NCBI RefSeq assembly: GCF_028769735.1
Contig: NC_088173.1
Location: forward strand, 26,352,038-26,416,037
DNA: 64,000 nucleotides
DNA from: Zonotrichia leucophrys gambelii
Taxonomy: Eukaryota; Chordata; Aves; Passeriformes; Passerellidae
Reading direction: 5' to 3'
Each line of letters begins with the position of its first letter. Within the stretch, counting starts at the first letter, position 1. The translations under genes and the position numbers were made by a program. This document shows, piece by piece, positions 1 to 15,100 of this stretch. The notes beneath the pieces were generated by a model. That model ran no database searches. It was given only the letters and a program-made list of their open reading frames with translations, and was not told the origin of the DNA.

Positions 1-2504
1 ACATCCTCATGTCTGTTTTGCTTCACTGACCTAATCTATTTGCTAAACACTTTGAGTTTTAGGATATCAGAAAATCCCATAGTCAGTTGCTTGCCCAGTC
101 TCACACAGCCAAGCTCTCCTATCTAACAGCTTTCCATGGAGCATTAAGTTAAGCAAGACTCCCTGCACTCACCACAGAAGCTGCAGTTTATTTATTCAGA
201 AAATTTAAGTACATTTTTAAGAACATTGGCAACCAGGGCATTTTTCCCATTCCTAAAGGGAGCATAGAAGCAAAAATTTGTCCAAGACAAAACCATATTG
301 TATTCCAACAGCTGGGGGAGTAAAGACCCCTCCATTCTCTTCTGACTTGTATACCTCATTGTAAAGAACACATTAAAGTGGTGGGTGAGCTGATTCCAAG
401 CCTTCTCTTTCCACCCACAGCTTTTATTGCATTTGCTTCTGCTCAATCATTCATTCATGCTCCCTCAGCCACTCGCCCACATCTATTCCTTGCTGACAGC
501 CCAGCTGCACACACACATTCCCAATTACAGGAATGGCTTCTGTGTTCCAGTGCTGACAGAACAAGGGAGCAGTGGGGAGAGAAGGCTCTGAAAGGCCTCA
601 GGATGGACCATGCCAGGTCTGCAGCACACACACAAGCAATGTGCCAGTGCTCAAGCTCACTCGTGCACAGCCACTGAAGCAGCCCCCAGGGAGCTTTTGC
701 AAGATCAAATTGTTGCCGATTTTAGATGCAGAGGCAGCACTGTTAACCATCAATCATAGAAAGGGGTGTTTCCAAAGGAACTGAAGGCAGGCGAGATTGA
801 AGAGCTTGAACTTGAAGAGCTCATCCTTAACAGCCACAGAAAAGGCAGAAAATCTCTCTGTTACAGTCCCTTCACTCAGCCTTTCCTCATAAGAGATGCT
901 CCAGTCATGTGATGCTTCAAATTCTAATCAGTCATGCGAGGCCTCACCTCCTAACAAAGAGTCATTACTGAAGAAATTCAATGCAACAAAAATTTAGGAG
1001 AGAAAGCATTCATTTTCTACAGACACCATTAGAACTGTGACACCCAGGCACATCAGGCCCACTCTTTTCTGTCTCATTTTTTTTAGCAGCCTTTTTCCCC
1101 TTTTCCCTCAGGCTTCAAGACAAGCCCCAAGACAGTACAGTTGTGCCTCACACAGCAAGGAATCCAGCTCACCCAGCACAGAGCCACAAAAACAGTCCTG
1201 CTGGGAGTATTTCAAGTTCTCAGAGACCCTCCTGGTGAACCTGAGCATTACCAGCACAACATGATGGATGCAACAGCAAAGGAAAGACATGATGGGGCAC
1301 AGACAAGGAGCATAATAGCAGGAATGGCGTAATTCCCATACTTTATCTTCATTATTTGACAGTTCACAATCTCTTCAGGATGAAACCCACAATCTTATCA
1401 GCTGATGTGCTCAGCTGATTGCAGTGACACACACTACATTAAATTCTCCAGCAACCAGAGTGTAATAGCCCTCACTTCTGCGACAGATTGAAAGTGCCAT
1501 TTTAAATCTATTTGATTTTCTCAGTAGATATGGGTTTCTGATGAATCATTATGGCTCAGTGTAGCAGAGGGGATGGGTTCCAACCCAGCTAGATAACCAG
1601 CAGTGAAAACAAAAGATTGTGTAGCAATATGATATGCAAAGCATGGAAGAAAAATGATCAAATGAAGGCTTTCAACCCTGAATGAAAGGAACCAAGTTCT
1701 AAATTATACAGAGCATTAAATAAGTATGCCAATTTCAAATGTGGTGACTACCTGCTAGGACTATATAGCAACATTTACTCTCACTTTTAAAGAAATGAGG
1801 AGGAAATTGAAGGATGCTGCTGCAGTTGTTCAAGCCCCAGCTGAGATTTGGGCAGCAAGGTGTGCTATCTGAGCACAGCAGCTACTGCATGGAGCTTAAG
1901 TCTGTTCTGGGATTGCAAGATGCCACCTGGATGTTTTTCAGGGGGACCACAGCCAGTATGTGGTGGCTGTCACCACCTTGCCACAGGTGCTTTGTCCCTG
2001 GGAGTGGCACTCTCACAAGGACTGAGAATGCCAGGCTCAGAGACTCACCCCATATCCCAGCACTGCACGTGGAGCCACCTCTACCCTCCAACCTGAGTGC
2101 TTTGGCATCACAGCAGCAATTCCAGCCCTCTGAGGCATTGAACTCCAGCTGTACTGCTGGGAGGAAGGACTAAACACCCACTTGTATGGAATTAGGGATG
2201 CAACACCCACAAGCTCACATCTCAGAAGCTGACCATCTTCAGGCCTACAGTCATTTGGAAATTTGGCCCTCTCAGGTCTCTTCAGTAAGCAGCTGTTTAA
2301 AACTTCTAAAAAGCATAAAGCTGCTCAGATAGAGAGCCTGTATCTGCAAGGTTACAGCATATGCTAGATGTCTTGCCAAGGACAGAGAACACCAGAAAGC
2401 TCGAACCAAAAGTTAAAAGGTTCATTTTAGGATTATTCTACCTTTAATTGTTTACTAGTTGCTGAAATGTGTGGCACCTTTTCAGCTCAACAGCTGGCTG
2501 TGTT
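1..2504. other. Non-coding flank, no gene seen
   Basis: No exon, RNA gene or repeat that I can support. The short open frames have no recognisable protein content. This is beyond the 3' end of SLC39A8, on the side where BANK1 is expected by synteny. Confidence 0.6.
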
Positions 2505-3105
2505 GCAAGGATCACAGAATAAGCTGACTTGGAAGGGACCCACAAGGATCAAGTCCAGCTCCTGGCCCAGCACAGCACCATCCCCAAGAATCACACCCTG
2601 TGCCTGAGAGCATTGTCCAAACACTTCTTGAACTCTGTCAGGTTGGTGCTGTGACCATTTCCTTGGGGAACCCGTTCCAGTGCCCAAACACCGTCTGGGT
2701 GAAGAACCTTTTCCTGATATCCAACCTACACCTCCCCTGACACAACTTCATGTGTCCTGTCACTGAGGACCACAGAGAACAGATCAGTGTCTGCCTCTCC
2801 ATTTCCCCTCATGAGGATGTTGAAGACCACAGGGAAGTCTCCCCTCAGGCTGAGGAGACCAAACGACCTCAGGCACTCCTCATATGGCTTCCCCTCCAGA
2901 AGCTGCACCGTGCCCATGGCCCTTCTTTGGATGCTCTCTAACAGTTTAATATCTTTTTTATAGTGTGACACCCAAAACTGCCCACAATATTTGAACTGAG
3001 GCTTCTCCAGTGCAGAGCAGGGTGGGACAATCCCATCTCTCACCCGGCTGGTGATGCTGTGCCTGATCCCACCCAGGACAATGGTGGTCTCCTGGCTGGG
3101 TGGCT
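2505..3105 (-). repeat. CR1 LINE fragment (3' part)
   Basis: The plus strand begins with the reverse of a CR1 3' end (GATCACAGAAT), followed by the usual reversed 3' UTR and reverse-transcriptase C-terminus. On the minus strand the frame near 2726-3043 reads CGQFWVSHYKKDIKLLESIQ and then YEECLRSFGLLSLRGD, a decayed CR1 ORF2 end. Stops and frameshifts show it is dead, and it is 5'-truncated as usual for CR1. Confidence 0.9.
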
Positions 3106-6100
3106 GAATGAATTCATATTACTCACATCCACTGCAAGCCTCCTGGAGTTTAATTTTTCACTGTGAAAGGCATCTAGCAAATATAAGGTATTTCTGAGAA
3201 GCAGCAGGGGAAGCTAGTCATGGGGAGAGCACTCTTCAGATGGTTTAAGATATTTAAATAAATGAGGCTTAAAAGCTATTCATTTTGAAACTACCCTTGC
3301 CAGTGATTAACATGTTGTAACAACTCAGCCTGGTGTTAATCTCTATGGGCAGACAAAAAAACATTAGCTTAGACTGTTTGTTCATCATTTTTAAACTGAA
3401 ATTTCATAAGATACTTTGGGATGCAGTAACCTCTAGAGGACCCCTGTAAATTAATTTTTTTCCAAATATCCACAACCTAAGGAGAGAGGGCTTTAAATTA
3501 GTACCTTGCATTAAATGAAACAGCTTCTCATTGTGTTCACTGCAAAATGTGAATTAACAGAGGAACATCAGCAGCTGTGCTAGCAAATTATTTTATAAAA
3601 AATAATTTTGTTAGAGGCACCCTTTGCTTTCTCTTTCCTACATTCACACAACTGGACTTTAGTAAAACCAGCAGAGCCTTGCCCCACCTGAAGAGCCTGT
3701 GCTTTTGAAGACCATGCTGTACCAGAATAATTCAGACATATGCAAGCTTCAGGCAGGAGCTAGGGAGGAGAGGAGGGATGAAGGAGTTTGAAAGTTTGGG
3801 GGTTTTAAAGCACCAACATTTGAGGAAGTGGAGTACTTCAGCAGTGGGAGCAAGCAATGAATAACTCAAAAAGTTCTCCCTGTCTTAAGGGCAGTAAACT
3901 AAAGCTCCAAAAATACTTAAATTATAGAGAAATGGAGAGGGCTTAACTCAGCAGATATAACTGCACTTGTCAGTCCCAACACTAGATGTGAAAGCATAAT
4001 TTATGATTAACATTTCAGCTGATACATTGTTAGTCCCAGTATTCATCCAGATAATATATCTGCTCAACATTCTTTAGTAATTTTGGCAAATTGGTTCTGA
4101 TCAATGGCATTCTTGCTGACAGCCCACTTCTTAATTGGCATTGCAGCATAGCTTCAGCTTCCTGTCAGGCTGGGGATGGAGAGCCCCCTCAGCTGCAGCT
4201 CCTGTGCCAAGTGCTCACAAAGGCTGCCTCCAATGCTAAATGAAGAGTCACCTGCTTGTCCAGGTACCACCTGCAGAGTGTGGCTGACACACATTGAACT
4301 CACCACCCCATAAATGGGGCAGAGCTTCTAGGCCGTGTGGGGCAGCCTAGGAGTGCTGATTGCAGAGACCCAACAAGCTCATCTAACTCCTGTGATGTGT
4401 TGATAAACCAAGTCACACAGATCCTGACAAGCCCCAGGGCTGAAGTGACAAGACTACAAAATGCCAGGCTGAGTTCACATTCTGAAATCAGGTGCATTTT
4501 TGTTTCTATTATGAGTGAACCATACATTCTCCAGGAGCTAGGATGAGTAACCTGGAAGAAATACTTTACAATCACTTTAAGTAGATCAATTCAGAGAGAG
4601 TCTGCTGAATCTGCAATTCTTGCTAAAACATCAACAAAAACCTTACACTGAAGTAAGAAAATGATGGAGGATAAAGATAAAAACACATTGTTATTAATAG
4701 GAAAAAAAATTGCTTCCTTTTTGGACAACATGGTTGAAACTCCACATACAGAGTCTTAAAAATCTGTTGTTCTTTTCCATGTCTTTCATGTGCAAGTGAC
4801 TTCCATGATGGGCAGTTGTGAAAGATTGGGAAGGGCTTCCTACTTTTAAAATCAGAAAGTCAAGTAAGAAAGAATAACACCAGAATAAATCTAAAGATAC
4901 ATAAAGTATTAACTTGACATGCCTATCACCTATAACTTCGAAATACAGAAGTGTGAACCCAAAAGGTAGGCTTGATGGAAAGCAAATACATATAAATTAG
5001 TCACTGCAAGTGTTGCTAAAAATACAGCTGATTCCAGGAATCCATCAATTTGAAAGCATATTTGACATGCAAACATAGTAGGAATTACACATTCATAAAC
5101 ATACCTCAGGACATGCCTCAGCCACTGGACTTGGGGAAAAAGAAATTCATCTCTAATGAATGTTTATACCTATCTGCATCACAGTTCTTATATTCCTGTC
5201 TATTCTTCAGAATGAGCATGGGCTCAGCCTATGGTTATTCACCCCACCTCACAGAATGCTCATCCCCAGCTATCAGAAGGAAAAAGAGGAAAAAGCCCCT
5301 TATCTCAGTAACAGGGGCTGCTCTACTCTGCTCTCATTTTAGTCTGGAAGCAGATGTACACAAAAAAACAACCAGAAGGAAGGAATTCCAAATCTTGTTT
5401 AAATCCAACACAGGATTATTTATGATGTACATGATTTTTCAGCCTGATTTCTCGAAGAGAGGGGAAACAGCATTTGTAGACTGAAGTGAAATTAGAAAGA
5501 AAGGAAGAAAGAATGAAAGAAGAAAGGAACAAATGCTAAAGTCCTGGTACCAAATGCAAACATCCAGGTGCTGTTTTGAAACCCACTGGAAGGTCAGGAG
5601 TGGCTTTGTTACCAGGTGTCAGTGCTGGGAGAGGCACCTTGAAAACAGCAGGAGCTTGAGCTCTCCTCCTGCCCCTGCTGAATCAGCCAAAGGAAACCAG
5701 CTCTGCCTGGCAGTGATTCACAGAGGGCGCCAGGGTGCCCTGCTCCACCCTTGGGAAAGAATGGATCAGCCACTCGTGTCCCAACAATAATCAAAGCAAC
5801 TCCAGGGAAGCCAAAGGAAAGGCTTAGCACAACAGCACCAGCAGATCCCATTGAAAGTAAGTGCAGATTTGCAAGGCTACCTGCCCATTGCACTGGATGC
5901 TTTATTGGTCAGAATATGCCTACGTTGGAATTCCTTTGCCATTTAATTTTATGGGTCATGGCCCAGAAGAAAACAGAATCAGAAAATTATTGCAGTGAAG
6001 TAAATTAATTAATTACAAGTTACAAGGAGTACCAGTTAAGCATTAAGGCTTTTGTTTCCTCTGACTTCATGCATTTGTTGAGCAATGCACCCACACTCAG

Positions 6101-9100
6101 CCCTTCCTACCTGTTCCTCAGCATTATAGAACCTCATGAGGCTGTACTCATGCCACCTCTCCCTTAGAGCTACCCAAGTTTGGAAAAGGAATATTTACTG
6201 TAGGGTAAAAACCCCGTAGCTGTGGTTGACAGATGTTCTTTTTGTTTTGACATACTTCATCTAAATCCCTCTTCCTCCACTGAAAAAAAATGAAACATTG
6301 TATTGTTTTCACCTCAAGAATAAAAGACAGCTCCAAATATTTGTCCTTTATGAAAAACAACCCCGTCATTTTCCTCCCTTACAACTGCTATTAGAGCTTT
6401 ACTATCATTTGGGGTATTTAATGATCATGCTTAAAGATAACATACACAAGAAGTTGACTCACCTTTCAAATAATCCATTATGCATTTGGTTTGTGTAATT
6501 TGTTGCAATAGGGAGGCATTGAAGAAATCCACTGTCTTAGTCTACTTGTCTAAATCATGCCTGCTTTGCCAAGAGGCCAACAAAATCCCCAGTAGGAGTT
6601 TGGACAGATTAGTAAAACTTACCCTCTTTATAACAGAGAATCTGGGTACCTGTGCACAAAAATGCTACACTGCTTGTGTAAAAGTGCTTTCAGAAAGAGT
6701 TGATGTGATTCATACCCATATTAGCACCCTTTGACAAAAGGGGTTTTTTAAATTATGCAATATGTATTTGCACAAAAGTACCTTTTTTCATGTACAAATA
6801 TTGAACTATCTAATCCCCAAACTTTTAATTTTTTTGTTTTTTATTGAGCTTTTCCAGCTAGATTAGTCTTGGCATACCTGCAAGCTCTGCTTTTTCATTT
6901 CAAACCTGATGTTACATTTGTCATTCCTGTGTTACAGCAATGGAGTATTGCAAACATGCTTTTTCTTTTGAAAGAGTCTGCCAAGCACCAGCCAGTGCAC
7001 ACATGCAAGTGTTTACCTGAAGCCTTAATACCAATTGTCCCCATCTTACACCTGGAATATTCATTTGTAGTTGTGCAGACAGGCATAAAAATGTGGCTGT
7101 TCAATTGTACTGCTTTATACAAACAGGAAGGTATTGCTCTCTTTTATTTTTTTAAATGAAGATGACAAGTTAGAGGCATCTGCCTAATTACACTGGCAAT
7201 TATCCATTTCAGCATAGGGACAAGCTCGTAAGGGCATGGTCCTACCTGATTTTATCTGGTTTAGAGGTGGCTTTTTACCTAAGCAAGTGACAAAAGTCTC
7301 AGCGTCATCCTGCAAGTGACGTAAGTGCTGGATAAACGCAGTCATTTACAGCAGGCAAGGGTTGCTGCTGGGATCAGCCCCACTGGACAGAGCTGTGCTT
7401 CCAGATGGTGACTGCCAATGCCCAAAGCAGTGTACAAGGGAGAAGGGAGGTGTTATCTCTCTATTCACACAGCTGCCTTCAGGAAAAGGTAACATGAGAA
7501 CACTGCATTTATTTACATTAACCAGAATACATACGACATCTGCAAATGTAGGTGAAAATTCTCACAATATATTACAAGTTTCATTAGTTGGAGGCTTAAG
7601 TCCATTTTCAATATGTTACAAGTTTTACTAGTAGTTATCTTATTTTCTTTCACCTCATAGCAAGAAGTAAGATCACAGCAGGTTTAAAATCAAGTACACC
7701 TTACATCCTATCAAACTCTCCATGTGGGAAAAATAACTGATTGCAAACTTTATTCAACATAAAAATCCCTGTCTGGAAAACAGAAAAATGCCTGTATTGC
7801 ATGAATATGCTTTAATATTGTTTGAGATTACAGCCTGCAGACCAGAGTGCAAGCTATCTCTCTTTTAGATTCACAGCCCCTCAGCCAAAGCCGTGGCACT
7901 TGATCTGTGCCAGCTCTTACCCAGCAGCAGCTGAGGAACAAGTGATCTTTCATTTGCCAAGCAGTAAAACCCACACAGAATAATTACTGAGCAACAGCCA
8001 ACGTGCTGTAAATCAAAAGTTGTTGCAGAGCCACCCTCTCAGAGTCAGGGAATTTTCTGGTTGTGTTTTAGATGTCTAGACTAGTCTGAATTTGGAGGAG
8101 ACCACGTGATGGTACAAGCACAGGTCTCACAGGCTGTGTCTTCTCCCTGCTTGGTAGGCACATTGGATTGAATGGCCTTTAATCACGTTAAATCCCACTG
8201 CTCTTAGTAGCTCCCAGGCATTAAGAAGAATGTTGAGTTCTCGAGCAAACAAATTTTCCTTTCTCCCCTTATGGTTTTCAAGGCCTGTGCTAGTGACAGC
8301 AGAAGCTACTGGAAAAGAATAGGAAACAGCTGGGAGAAATAATAGTAGGCACAGTGGGAAGGGGACAGGACAAGGCAGCTCCCAGGCAAGTTTTCTTTTC
8401 TAGGATCTCCACTTCCATGTGAACTCATTGCACTAAGGCCACAGAAAAGAGAACTATTCCACTAGACTGCAGCCCAGGACCCTGCTATCTGCACAGCTCT
8501 GCTGCAAGATTGTCACAGCATAAGCTTTATTCCACAATCTACTCCAAGCAACATGACCCACAGCATTTAGTATCCTCTCAAAAAGTATGGCCATCCAGTA
8601 GAAGACTTCTTTTGAAACAACAGTTTGTAACTAAACTCCCATGGATGGCCCCAGGACTGTGAGAAAGTAGCTAATTCCCCAGTGGCATGTCACCTGGAAG
8701 GGGTTCAGCAGGTCTGCTCATTGCTGTCCACATCCATCCCAGGGCCTGCCTGGGGTGACTCCCCTCCCCAGCCCTCCCCACACAGCCAAGCACAAGTTAT
8801 GGGATGCCTCAAGTTGTATCTGGCTTTTAACAAGGACTTGCTAAGGCAGAGTCCCCATGACAAACTTTCCTATCAAGAAATGTGCTTTACCTGATAAGTT
8901 ATTGTGCTCAGACCACTTAGAAATTGGAGAGGTGGATTGAGAGGTACTTCATAGTTACTGTTTAAAGAGATTCTGTCACCACAGGGTCTGAGTCATGCCA
9001 GGCCCAGGCAGGCATAGTGAGGCAGCCACTGAATCCATTCCTGAGGTGGTCAAAAGGTCTAAATGTCTCTGATAGGAGCCACACAGAGGCCACTGCTACC

Positions 9101-12100
9101 ATAAAAAGCATATTAGTTTGTTCAACAGCCTTCTTGTAAAGCTTCCATAAAAGATGGAAGACAATTGCCTGCCAGAAGTTGTCCATCACCTCTTCACTCT
9201 GAACTGTACAACAGAACTTCTCCATCCAATAGCTATAAAGGAAGTAAATCCATAGCTGGTAGTGAACTAAAGTCTTCAACAACTCAAAATATTTTTCCAG
9301 AGTATGGCTTCACTTTGGTGTTTAAAAACTACCTGTGACTGAGAATGCCACTAATGAAGCTGAATTCACTGACACTGCTCTTCAGTGAGCCAAATTATTC
9401 CAAAAATTCATCTGTCAGTAACAAGCACTGACTAATGCCCTCTCAGTACAAAACACAAGCTAACTTGCAACAGATGATGCAACTTTAAAATCTCTTCTAA
9501 TTGTGACCAACTCAAGAATACTGAGATCAATGCACAGCGTGTGCACGCTCAGAGTGCTGATACTCTCAGCCCTTTCTCCAGTTTCAGCTTGGTACTGCAC
9601 ACACACACACGTGGCACACATTCATCCTGGATTTTTTATCCATTAAAATCATAAAGAACATTCCTCCTTGCATTTATTATTTAGTTGGCCAAATTTCTGC
9701 AAGCATATGAAAAAAGCTTATAGACCACACCATATTTAAATACAATTAATTAAGATGGTTTGGGGTCACTTAATCAGGACATGCAACTATTTGCAGTTAG
9801 CATTGCTTTTAAGAGCAATTGTTCCATATTTCTCTTAAGAGTAATAAATTACAAGGTTCTTTCTTGCCTTTGTAATCCAATTTCTTATTTTATCTCTTGA
9901 CTTTTATTCTCTCTCCCACATGTTCCTCCCCTAATTACAACTTCAAACATTAGAGAAAAAAACTGTCACAATGAATCAGATGGTTAGTCCATGAGGTGTG
10001 ATATTCTATTTAATACTGATGTCAGACTGGCAGATCCCTTGGAAACAACACTGAGCTGCAAGTCAGCTGGAGAGAAATTCTCATAAGCTTTTTCAATAGT
10101 CAGTTCCTTTAGTTGATTCCATAGTGGATTTCACCAATGCAAACCACAAGACAGCCAAAGAGACAGCCTGCAGCAGCTGCAACACTTGGGTTTAAAATAG
10201 GTCATTTCCTATAGAAAAGGCACAGCAACTGGGTCTGCAGAACATGTTTATACACAAAATTCAGCTTTCTACCAAGGCAGGGTATTTCCCCTATGGCATA
10301 CTATTCTGTATGCTCAGGAAGACATGAGAAATCCACTTAAATTTATGCACTGTCCTACCAGAAAGGTGTTAATCCCCTGAGAATCACATTTACACTATCT
10401 TTCCAACTATCTGCTTTTCAAGCAACAATGTCTCCTAACATTTCAGGGGTGTGAGAAGCTAGGCAACGACTTGAGGTAACCTAAAGGTCAGCAAGTTCTG
10501 CCTGAAGTCACAAGTAGTGCCAGGTTGGATTTACTCCAAGGCTGAAAAAGCTTCCCAATTCCAAGTTTGCGAGCTTTGAGTTGGAGTAACTCTGGCCAGA
10601 AATTTCAGTTTAAATCTATTTGAGTGTTATCCAGTTTCAATAGCTTCCCCAAAAGATTCCCACAGCTGAAGTTTTCAGCTTGCTCCCTGGTGTGTTCCAG
10701 GGAGGAGTAAGGGTAATAATGGCAGTGTGGAACCACAGCCTGTAAAATTGGCTCTGCAGTAACTCTCCCTTCAGCTTCTGACTTCGTGCAAACTGGGTAT
10801 TCCACATGGTTTCTTGGAAGGTAAATGCACATGTGAGAAACCTGAAGTGAGTAAGAGAACAAAGACAGAGATAAGAACTCCCATGGAGATGCAGTTAAGA
10901 CAAATATCGGGTCCCACAGTTCATAATTTGGCAGCTTCTTCTCAATATCCTGTTGGGTATTCAGTGTGATCTCTCAAGAAGGTTTTAGATAAATTAGGCT
11001 TAGTGCAGCATCAGGGAAAGCACCTGCAATCAGCAAGGTGTTTCCACTCACCTCCATGAGTGCAAAACGAATTTTGAATAAGCTTTCTTGTTTTTCATAC
11101 AGATACAGGCTGTTTACTTATTTAAAAGGCAGTTCTCTCCTTCCTGCCTCGGTGGGTGCTCAGCAATTGCTGCATTCCTTTAATACAGCTGGAATATTTG
11201 AAGCATGAATCAGAAGGTAATACTGCATATAGTGTTTTGTTAGGTATTTTATGATAGATTACACTCATTAAACCTGTGATTACTGTTTGTATTTATTGTG
11301 TTCCAAGGAAGGATTACAAAACCAGTCCTACAGATCTGCTAGAAGGCTTAATTGCACATTTGCTGTATTTGCACCAGAAATTAAAAAGCAGAAAGTTATA
11401 TTCTTTAGGCAAAATTAAAGTTTGCCCACACATACATAATTTCTTTTTTCTAGTTGCTGGATTTCCCCATACTTTATTGTAGAGTCCTGACATATAAAAG
11501 CCTCTATTTCTACACTCTACATGATGATTCAGGGATTAGAAAAGGAGAAATAAATGCAGTTGCACAAAAACTTAAAATTATTCACAGCAGTAATAGTCAT
11601 TGCTAGTAAGATCTTTACATTTTTGAGCTGGCTTTTTTCATTTATTGATAGACTTGAGCTCAAAGTCCAATTCAGTATTTCTCCTAAATTTTCAAAGTGT
11701 TGCACGAAATTATTTGGCTCCAATTAAGCAAAAAAAAAAAAAAAAAAAAAAAAAGCTGCTTGTTATCATGAAAAACTTACAGCTCATGACAGGATGGGGG
11801 TTGGAGAAAAGGATGAGAGAAGATATACATTATAAAAAAACCCACCAAACCCAACCTTTTCTCCAGTAGCTAACAATGTGTCTTTTACAGGTCAGTAAGA
11901 TTCAGGCATTGTCAGATTTCATCCTTTGGTGCTGTTTATTCATCACTTCAAAGGGATGTGACTTTGTTTCAGCCTCCAACTGTGACCTCTCATTTAACTG
12001 TAAGAAAACCACTTCAGATTTGCAACAGATTTTAAGCTTTTCTCCCTAGCACAGAGATCTTTCTATGTCATATGACAAGAATGGAATTGACCAACACAAG

Positions 12101-15100
12101 ACAGGTAGGGACCTATAAGACTCCACTGAAGGGAGCTCTTTAACAAAAACACTTTTAACACCATCGTTTTCCCCTCATCAACTAATACAGCCCTAAAGCC
12201 AAGCTCCAAGGAAGTGACCCTGAGGGGTTTCCAGGGAACATGAGCAACACCAGACTCAGTTCTTTATAACAAACTGTGCAGTATGCATGCAACTAAACAT
12301 CTGCAGTCTACCAAATACAAAAGTATTTTGCATAAAACATGTCTAGCCATGGTTTGAATTGCTGGCAAATTCCCTGTCAAAACTCTGTAAGGTGGGTGCA
12401 AATTTTAACAGCTAATCCATTTTCAGTGATTTCCAAAGGGTATTTTTCAAGAAGGTATTAACAGGAACTCATCACACATGGGAAGATAATGAATGTCTTT
12501 CTCTGTTTGTGACTTCACCAAGAATTGGGGTGATGCAATTGAGAGTGTTATTCTTCTGCAGTATTTATAGGAGGGATCCTGCACAAAACCTCAGAGCTGC
12601 TTTGAGCTCAAGGTGGATTTAAGCCAGGTGAGGACCTCTCTCCCCCCTCAGCCCATATGATGCAGTTTCATAACCAATGTTACTTTTCTGGAAGGAAAAC
12701 CAGCTCATACAGAATCCAAAATGCACAAACATTACAGATGTGAACCAGGTATTTCATGGCAATTCTCCCACAGAATCATTAACTGAGTTGCCAGCAGCAC
12801 TAAAGGCAATAAAAACACTACAGCCATTACAAAAGCAGCAACTGATCTGTAACAGAGACAAGCATTATTCTTTGTTCTCAACAAAGATGAGAAAATTGCA
12901 AAGAAAATGGAATTTGAGGCTAGGAAACAAGTTTCTCCAGCTGCTGTATCAGTCACCCAGATCAGAAAGGCTTCACTCACAGTTGATAATAGCTCTTTTC
13001 CTCTTGACATTCCTTGGAGACTACAACTTAATGGCCAACTGTGGGAGGAAAAATAAATTTCCTATATTGTTCATTATTTCCTACATTACTGAGCTGAAGG
13101 ATCTCTCATTAGCAAGGAATTTTTACCTTTATAGAATCCATCCAAGTTTTTCAAAACCATACTGAAAGTCCTATTTCTGAGTTTGCCATTATAAATAAAA
13201 TTTACATTTCCTTTCTTTCCTTCTTATTACTAGGTCAAAGGGAACACTAAGTCAGGACTTGTCTTAAAAAGAGCCCCTTGATTTTTGTGAAGAATGTGTG
13301 TGTGATCCTGTCCAGCAGCAGCTTTAGGAAAGGCACCTCAAATAGAAGAAATCTTCAAGATGCTCCAGTAGTTTCTCTTCCCATACTACAAACAAGAACT
13401 TTGACAGCTTCAGATGGCACAAAGAACTCACAGCATTTGCAGTACTATTTCCTGACACAAATGTTCCTATGATGGATGAAGTTTTTTTATCTTAATTTCA
13501 GGCAAAAAGTGTGTCATCCAATTTTAAGAGTAAACAGGGTAAGAATGGTGATTTAACCAAACTTGGGCACTGGTGATTTAACCAAAACTTTTTTCACCAA
13601 CACAGAGATCAAGCAGTTCCCTCAAAGGGAACAGGCTAATAAATAGTCAAAACCCCCAATTTGTTTTACCAAAGGGGCAAGTGACATCAGACACACAAGG
13701 ATACCTACATGTAAAGTTACAGTACATATGTCTTCAACAAGAGACTTGCCATTCCATTTTCCTTTTCTCCTATTTATTTTGCAAACGTTCAGTACAGCTC
13801 TGGAAGATTTTTGTAATATGAAAAAGAAAGGGAGTTTGCAGTATTTATTTTTTCAGGCTTAAGTACAACATTTATGTAATAGTGCTGAGTTTGAACATAT
13901 CTTCAGCCCCTTCTGTAGGAAATCACAGTTGCACCCTGTTGCTAAGACAGGGCAGAGGAGTTTTGTCATTTCTTACCCAGAAAACAACCTAAGCAAGCAC
14001 CAGCAAACTGGCAATCAAATCCAGCTCTGCTTTGAGCTTCCAGACTCCAAACTCCAGCTTGCTGTCCCCAAAATCACCTGCTGTAGGCTTTAAACAGCTC
14101 CGAGCTCTCACCTGGGAGCAGTATGGTGCAATGACATCTGCTTTATTACAATCCAGACTGCCTGTTCATGTCCTTCCTCACAAATATCCCAGTGCACACA
14201 TCTTTGCTTGGGATCTGAGCTTTCTGCTTTATTCCACAGCTCAGACATCCCTCCTGTCCACTGCTGTGTGACTCAGCACTCGTTTCCCCACACCTGCAAT
14301 CCCCCTCTAGCCCTTGGTGCCTGGGCTCAGCACTTGGAAGCTGCTCTGACCCGCAGCCCACGCAGGCAGGTTGTGCTGCCAGGGCCTGGCCAGTCTCGTT
14401 ACCCCACTCTGCAGGCACCAAGAGCCGCTCTTGGAGTGCCTTCCAACTTTCTTAACTAGAAAGGGACAACCAAGGTCTCAGCCACTCAATGGAAAGTGTT
14501 CAAGGAAGCAAACAAAGTGCCATAAAGGATATACCCTATGTAATCTTAAAAGTCTTATAGGAATGATATTGATCCCAGCCTTCAAGTTAAGTCTGTGTAT
14601 TTTTGATGAAAGGAGATTTTTTACTTGGCTGGATTCAACAGTGAAAGATATGGTCTTGCTAAACAGGAACATTAGCTCATTTACCTTGACTATGATGTGA
14701 ACTAAATCATCAATCTGCACTTGGACCTAGATAGACAGGACATCCTTCCAGATTTGCAAAGCCGGTTAGGACTCTCCTGCATTTATCTATCCAGGTTAAG
14801 AGAGGTTCCATGTTCTTTATCTCTTCTTTGAAAGAATAAAAAGAGTTTAAAAATTCAGCCTGCACTACCACTAAGCAGTTTACTTTCATGACTACATAGA
14901 TGCCACCTTGTCATCTTGGATCTCAGTGTCTGGAATAGAAAAGACCCTTTCATGCATTTGCCAGACAAATAAATGTTAATAGCAGCAGTTGGCCATGCTA
15001 AATCCCACTCCTGGGTAAAAGACCCAGGATCTGGCTGCAACGACTCACCAAAGGAACAAACATAGGGTTCTGACTTTCAGAACTCTGCTGTATCTGTGGG

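Noticed and set aside
12677..13165. A 162-codon plus-strand open frame
   Set aside because: No recognisable domain, no promoter or splice context, and intergenic composition.
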